Of a DNA stretch of 55,219 nucleotides, positions 51,589 to 55,219 are shown one piece after another (the first letter of the stretch is position 1; every line of letters begins with the position of its first letter). Below the pieces are notes generated by a model, which worked only from the letters and a program-made list of their open reading frames with translations, ran no database searches and was not told where the DNA came from. Origin of the DNA: an uncultured Lachnospiraceae bacterium (GTDB taxonomy: Bacteria > Bacillota > Clostridia > Lachnospirales > Lachnospiraceae); NCBI GenBank assembly GCA_947648875.1, contig CANSPM010000023.1:1-55219 (forward strand). The letters are read 5' to 3'. The position numbers and the translations under genes were made by a program.

Positions 51589-52218
51589 ATGGACATTGAG
51601 AGAGTTAATTCCTATTCGGACCCGCGGTTTGACCCGGAGGTCCTGCGGCAGCACGGGGCCTTTGTGGTGGATGGGAAGTACCCCTGCGGTTTTCGGATTG
51701 TGGATGAGCATTCGGCCCAGGTGTATTATCATGATTACGCGGATCTGGAGGAAATACTGGAGACATTTCGGTTTTACACGGGCCATATCAGCCGATTTTA
51801 CAGGCCGGATGGCAGGCTGCTGAAAGAGTATGAGGACGTGGAACTGTTTGACTTGCCGCTGGAGCAGATTCAACCCTCCCAGTTCTATGTGGACCGGGAG
51901 AAGCTGGAGGCGGTGGAGAGTTTTATTCATAGGCCGGAGGATATTGTCATTCCGGTGATGGAATACCAGGGGCGCTATATATCGGAGGACGGGCACACCC
52001 GTCTGCGCCTGGCCTGTAAGAGAGGGTATGGGCACGTTCGGGCGTTTCTGGAAAAAGACACGGGAGGTTATCTGCCGGATTTTGTGCGGGAAGCCCGGCG
52101 CAGGGGCGTGTATCGCGCGGAAGACATGGAGGAACTGTCACACTTGGAATATGAGGTGAAGTGGAACCAATTCTGTGAGGAATATTTTGCGGAGGTCCAT
52201 GAGGAGACCCCTGTGTGA
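51589..52218 (+). CDS. ParB-like-fold protein of unknown function
   Basis: 209 aa from ATG 51589 behind AAAGGGAG. The C-terminal half has the ParB/Srx signature: LEQIQPSQFYVDREKLEAVE, EDIVIPVMEYQGRYISEDGH and TRLRLACKRGYGHVRAFLE, i.e. a D-G-H-x-R motif. No DNA-binding helix-turn-helix domain follows. The N-terminal half (about 1-85) is a separate alpha/beta part. Proteins with this fold bind nucleotides; the role here is unknown. Confidence 0.65.
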   Translation: MDIERVNSYSDPRFDPEVLRQHGAFVVDGKYPCGFRIVDEHSAQVYYHDYADLEEILETFRFYTGHISRFYRPDGRLLKEYEDVELFDLPLEQIQPSQFYVDREKLEAVESFIHRPEDIVIPVMEYQGRYISEDGHTRLRLACKRGYGHVRAFLEKDTGGYLPDFVREARRRGVYRAEDMEELSHLEYEVKWNQFCEEYFAEVHEETPV

Positions 52219-52362
52219 AGCGATGAGAGGCGGCGCATTGCCGCTGCGTATAAGGTTCTAATGATACCAGGAGGGGATTTGTCCCCAATGCATACTCCCA
52301 GACAGGGGCTGGGGAAGTGGAGCGGAAAAACTTCGCGGAGATCATTGTAGGGGGAGTTTTTA

Positions 52363-52884
52363 ATGAAGGAGAATGAGATAGAGTATCGTGTAGCGTCGCA
52401 GGAGGATATGGAGTTTTTGATGGGCAGCAGGCTGGAGATGTTGCGGGAGGTGAACAATCTACCCCAGGGGTATGTATTTGACGCTCTGTTTGTGGAAGAG
52501 AGCCGGGCGTATTTTGTCGCGGGGAAGCAGACCACCGTTTTGGCCCTGGAGGAGGGACGGGTGATCGGCTGCGCGACGCTGTGTTATATCGGTATGATGC
52601 CCACTTTTTCTCATCCCACGGGAAAGCGGGCGCATCTGATGAATGTGTATACGAAGAAAGCGTATCGCAGGCGGGGAATCGCCGCCCGGATGGTGGAGAT
52701 GCTGATCCAGGAGGCCAGAGACAGGGGGGTTACGGAGATCAGTCTGGATGCCACCCGGTCAGGCCGTCTCTTGTATGAGAAGCTGGGGTTTGTGTCGTCT
52801 ACAGAGTGCATGGTGTGCAATTTGCAGACAAATGCGTCGGCAGTAGAGGGAGGCAGATTCCGGAAATCTAGTGAAGGAGAGTAA
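52363..52884 (+). CDS. GNAT-family N-acetyltransferase
   Basis: 173 aa, ribosome site GTAGGGGGAG. Typical single-domain GNAT: IEYRVASQEDMEFLMGSRLE, FVAGKQTTVLALEEGRVIGC, then NVYTKKAYRRRGIAARMVEM with the acetyl-CoA loop (R-R-R-G-I-A, about 102-107) and ISLDATRSGRLLYEKLGFVS. It overlaps the HAD gene region slightly, so the two are likely co-transcribed. Confidence 0.88.
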   Translation: MKENEIEYRVASQEDMEFLMGSRLEMLREVNNLPQGYVFDALFVEESRAYFVAGKQTTVLALEEGRVIGCATLCYIGMMPTFSHPTGKRAHLMNVYTKKAYRRRGIAARMVEMLIQEARDRGVTEISLDATRSGRLLYEKLGFVSSTECMVCNLQTNASAVEGGRFRKSSEGE

Positions 52885-52885
52885 A

Positions 52886-53680
52886 ATGAAGAAACCGGAA
52901 ATGATTTTGTTTGATTATGGGCAGACGCTGGTAAATGAGGCTCCGTTTGACGGGGTGAGGGGCACGGAGGCAGTGTTACAATACTGTACCGAGAACAAAT
53001 ATCACCTGACGGCGGAGCAGATTCAGAAGGAGGCCAAGGCCATCAACGACGAATTGGGCAGGTTTGACCCGGCCAGACGGCATTTGTTACAGGTGGAAAC
53101 GCCCAATTACATGTTTACGTCCTATCTGTATGAGTCATTGGGAATTAAGCTGTCTCTGACCAGTCGGCAGGTAGATCAGGTTTTCTGGGATGCGGCCTCC
53201 CCCGGCAGGCCAACGGAGGGCTGTCCGGAGTTTCTTAAGTACCTTGTGGCGCAGGGGATTCGCACAGGGGTGATCAGCAACATCAGTTACTGTGGACAGG
53301 TGGTGGAGCAGCGGATCAGGGAGCTCTTTCCGGGGCATCCCTTTGCGTTTATTCTGGCCACCAGCGAGTATATGTTCCGCAAGCCAAACAAGCGTATTTT
53401 CCGGCTTGCGCTGGAGAAAGCGGGATTGAAGTCGGCCCGGGAGACGGGGCAGGAGCCGGGTTCTGATTGTAAGACCGGGCCGCAGTGGGACTCCGGCTCC
53501 GGCAATGTCTGGTACATAGGCGACCAGTATGAGTGCGATATTGTGGGCGCCGCCGGAGCGGGCCTGTTCCCGGTATGGTATACCGGAGCCATGGATTTGC
53601 CTTATGAGCCTCATGAAGGGGTTGCAACAGCGGCCGACTGGAAAGAAGTCCGAAGGCTTCTGGAAACCTGTGTAGCGTGA
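52886..53680 (+). CDS. HAD-superfamily hydrolase
   Basis: 264 aa from ATG 52886 behind AAGGAGAG (a GTG at 52871 lies within the preceding gene and is less likely). HAD motifs: motif I ILFDYGQTLVNE with a Tyr-Gly change in the usual D-x-D (the second Asp is Gly-adjacent, so phosphatase chemistry should be confirmed), motif II GVISNISYCG, motif III Lys in FRKPNKRIFRLALEKAG, motif IV YIGDQYECDIVGAAGAG. A helical cap lies between motifs I and II. A Gly/Ser-rich insertion (about 190-210) precedes motif IV. The substrate is unknown. Confidence 0.82.
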   Translation: MKKPEMILFDYGQTLVNEAPFDGVRGTEAVLQYCTENKYHLTAEQIQKEAKAINDELGRFDPARRHLLQVETPNYMFTSYLYESLGIKLSLTSRQVDQVFWDAASPGRPTEGCPEFLKYLVAQGIRTGVISNISYCGQVVEQRIRELFPGHPFAFILATSEYMFRKPNKRIFRLALEKAGLKSARETGQEPGSDCKTGPQWDSGSGNVWYIGDQYECDIVGAAGAGLFPVWYTGAMDLPYEPHEGVATAADWKEVRRLLETCVA

Positions 53681-53741
53681 AAACGGATTGATAAATCCGG
53701 TATCTAAACGGAGGTATAGTTGAAATTCCATTTGGTTGATC

Positions 53742-53796
53742 TTGACAAAAGTGCCGGGAACAGATATAATTTCCGGTAAAAAAGGAACATACGTTC
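53742..53796 (+). promoter_or_regulatory. SOS-controlled promoter of the ASCH gene
   Basis: TTGACA (53742-53747), 17-bp spacer and TATAAT (53765-53770) form a perfect sigma-A promoter. GAACATACGTTC (53785-53796), a LexA box of the GAAC-N4-GTTC type, lies just after the -10 and over the likely transcription start. LexA should repress this unit until DNA is damaged. Confidence 0.85.
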
Positions 53797-53840
53797 CGCA
53801 CTGCTACATATTTGTACAGCCGACGGAGCAGGAGGTTGGG

Positions 53841-54308
53841 ATGACTGCGGAAGATCTGTGGAAAGAATATGCCCGGAAAGCGGGAATTGCACATATGGAA
53901 TATGAGGCGTGGGCTTTTGGTGACGCAGAGAATGAATTGGCGGCGCTGACAGCCGGCGGCATAAAGACGGCTACTTCCTCGGCATTCCCGTTGTATGAGG
54001 CGGAGGGAGAACCGCTGCCCCAGGCGGGGGAATACAGCGTGATTCTGGACAGTCGGGAGCAGGCTGTCTGCGTGATCAGGACAGAAAGGGTATATGTGAC
54101 TCCTTTCCGGGAGGTCGGGGAGGAACAGGCCCGCCGGGAGGGAGAGGGGGACCTGAGTCTGGCTTACTGGCGGGAAGTGCATGAACGTTTTTTTCGGCGG
54201 GAGATGGAGGAGGCCGGTTTGCGGTTTGACCGGGATATGCCGGTGGTGTGCGAAGAGTTTATATGTGTATATGTTTCGACGGGTGCGCCAGGGAGACTTC
54301 CCCCCTAA
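53841..54308 (+). CDS. ASCH-domain protein, SOS-controlled
   Basis: 155 aa from ATG 53841 behind GCAGGAGGTTGGG; the longer frame upstream runs through the promoter and is rejected. The ASCH fold (about 25-145) is recognised from AFGDAENELAALTAGGIKTA, PLPQAGEYSVILDSREQAVC, VIRTERVYVTPFREVGEEQA and LAYWREVHERFF. ASCH domains are PUA-related and bind nucleic acids or modified nucleosides; some are amidohydrolases of N4-acetylcytidine. The LexA promoter suggests a role in DNA damage. The alkylation repair gene follows 70 bases later and may share the transcript. Confidence 0.85.
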   Translation: MTAEDLWKEYARKAGIAHMEYEAWAFGDAENELAALTAGGIKTATSSAFPLYEAEGEPLPQAGEYSVILDSREQAVCVIRTERVYVTPFREVGEEQARREGEGDLSLAYWREVHERFFRREMEEAGLRFDRDMPVVCEEFICVYVSTGAPGRLPP

Positions 54309-54378
54309 GAGTCGTCGCGCAGCGGGCAGTTTTCCCCTTTTTACCGTCGACAGCGATTAAATCGGGAGGAATTGTGGT

Positions 54379-55086
54379 GTGAGTGACATAGGAGAGATAA
54401 TTCAGGCGCAATTATGGGCAATGCAGGATATGAAATATAAGGATTTTCAGTCGAAGCTGATACCTACATTGGCTTCCGGCGCGATTATCGGAGTGCGAAC
54501 TCCCCAACTGCGTAAGTTTGCCAGAGAAATTGCAAAAGATCCGCAGATAGAAGTGTTTTTGACGCAATTGCCCCATCGGTATTATGACGAGAACAATGTG
54601 CATGCCTTTGTGGTGGAGCAAATTAAGGATTATGAAGAGTGCCTGGCTCATATTCAGCGTTTTCTGCCCTATGTAGACAACTGGGCTACTTGTGATATGA
54701 TGGCGCCCAAGGTACTGGGCAGGCATAAAGCGGAACTTCTTATGCCGATTCGCAGCTGGATTGCTTCTGCGGAAACTTATACCATACGCTATGGCATAGG
54801 GATGCTGATGCGTTTTTACCTGGAGGATGATTTTAAGCCGGCATATCTGCGATGGGTGGCGGAGGTGTCTTCACAGGAGTACTATGTAAATATGATGCGG
54901 GCGTGGTATTTTGCAACGGCGCTTGCAAAGCAGTATGAGACGACGGTACTTTATTTAGAGGAGAAGCGTCTGGACGGTTGGACCCACAACAAGGCTATTC
55001 AGAAAGCCTGTGAGAGTCTTCGGGTCACGGCGGAGCAGAAGAAGTATTTAAGAGGTTTGAAGGTGCGGGCTGACAGGGATTCATAA
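54379..55086 (+). CDS. AlkD-like DNA alkylation repair protein
   Basis: 235 aa, GTG start with GGGAGG upstream. HEAT-like helical repeats of the DNA alkylation repair family: KYKDFQSKLIPTLASGAIIG, VRTPQLRKFAREIAKDP, VDNWATCDMMAPKVLGRHKA (with the conserved W-x-x-x-D core), YGIGMLMRFYLEDDFKPAYL and WTHNKAIQKACESLRVT. Family members remove bulky or positively charged alkylated bases without base flipping. It lies downstream of the LexA-controlled ASCH gene, with no strong terminator between, so SOS induction is likely. Confidence 0.85.
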   Translation: MSDIGEIIQAQLWAMQDMKYKDFQSKLIPTLASGAIIGVRTPQLRKFAREIAKDPQIEVFLTQLPHRYYDENNVHAFVVEQIKDYEECLAHIQRFLPYVDNWATCDMMAPKVLGRHKAELLMPIRSWIASAETYTIRYGIGMLMRFYLEDDFKPAYLRWVAEVSSQEYYVNMMRAWYFATALAKQYETTVLYLEEKRLDGWTHNKAIQKACESLRVTAEQKKYLRGLKVRADRDS

Positions 55087-55219
55087 AGTTATACTCTATG
55101 GAGCGGTGAACGGGAAGCAGCTTCGTCAGAAAAACATTGAACGAACCTAAATCCGGAGGGAAGGAAAAATATGAGGCTTCTGGCATGATGGTGGGTACTT
55201 GACCATGCCCAATTAACAA
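55087..55219. other. Right-end non-coding sequence
   Basis: 133 bp up to the window edge. No gene, RNA or clear regulatory site is visible; any next gene starts beyond the window. Confidence 0.5.

Overview
The window looks like a chromosome segment from a gut Lachnospiraceae-type Firmicute (Clostridia). This rests on strong AGGAGG-type ribosome binding sites, low-GC sigma-A promoters, Gram-positive LexA boxes (GAAC-N4-GTTC), siphophage tail proteins of clostridial type, and housekeeping genes such as oligoendopeptidase F, an ABC-F ATPase, a GH43 glycosidase and many GNAT acetyltransferases. No intact tRNA, rRNA or CRISPR array was seen.

Region A (1-7845, + strand) is the right end of a siphophage-type prophage: tape-measure C-terminus, Dit, Gp37/Tal-like protein, accessory baseplate proteins, a collagen-like fibre with a self-cleaving S74 chaperone, holin, a 26-codon ORF, an Amidase_3 endolysin, then a small HTH repressor with repeated operators and a 55-aa gene. 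It ends at 7823-7845 in a sequence matching the 3' end of a tRNA-Leu (probable attR), followed by a terminator.

Region B (7927-32018, mainly - strand) is the most unusual part. A compact tail-and-lysis cluster has no recognisable head genes (no terminase, portal, capsid or protease) and no integrase. In transcription order it holds: a 934-aa single-chain two-barrel RNA polymerase homologue (catalytic motif DFDSD); an HU-like protein; a tail assembly protein; a tail tube; holin; a C39/PG-binding endolysin; a membrane coiled-coil protein; a 59-aa protein; tape measure; coiled-coil protein; Dit; Tal with zinc ribbon and S74; and a BppU/S74 fibre. Divergent from the polymerase, a sigma-70-like factor sits behind a perfect sigma-A promoter with two LexA boxes. 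The reading offered is an SOS-triggered, tail-only particle (flexible-tailocin-like) or reduced phage with its own transcription machinery. In this genome the tape-measure gene is split by a 2.09-kb insert (about 20319-22407, flanked by 5-bp AAACA repeats) carrying three tandem 530-bp copies of a zinc-ribbon gene on the opposite strand.

Region C (32143-55086, + strand except one gene) is ordinary accessory chromosome: a DUF262 protein, a second-type RsmH, three 101-bp hairpin repeats ahead of an ABC-F gene, a Dabb protein, several GNATs, an XRE regulator, a membrane-anchored C39 peptidase, an M3-like ectopeptidase, YccF, a chemoreceptor, Nudix, PepF, GH43, a ParB-like protein, a HAD hydrolase, then a LexA-controlled ASCH protein followed by an AlkD-like DNA alkylation repair gene.
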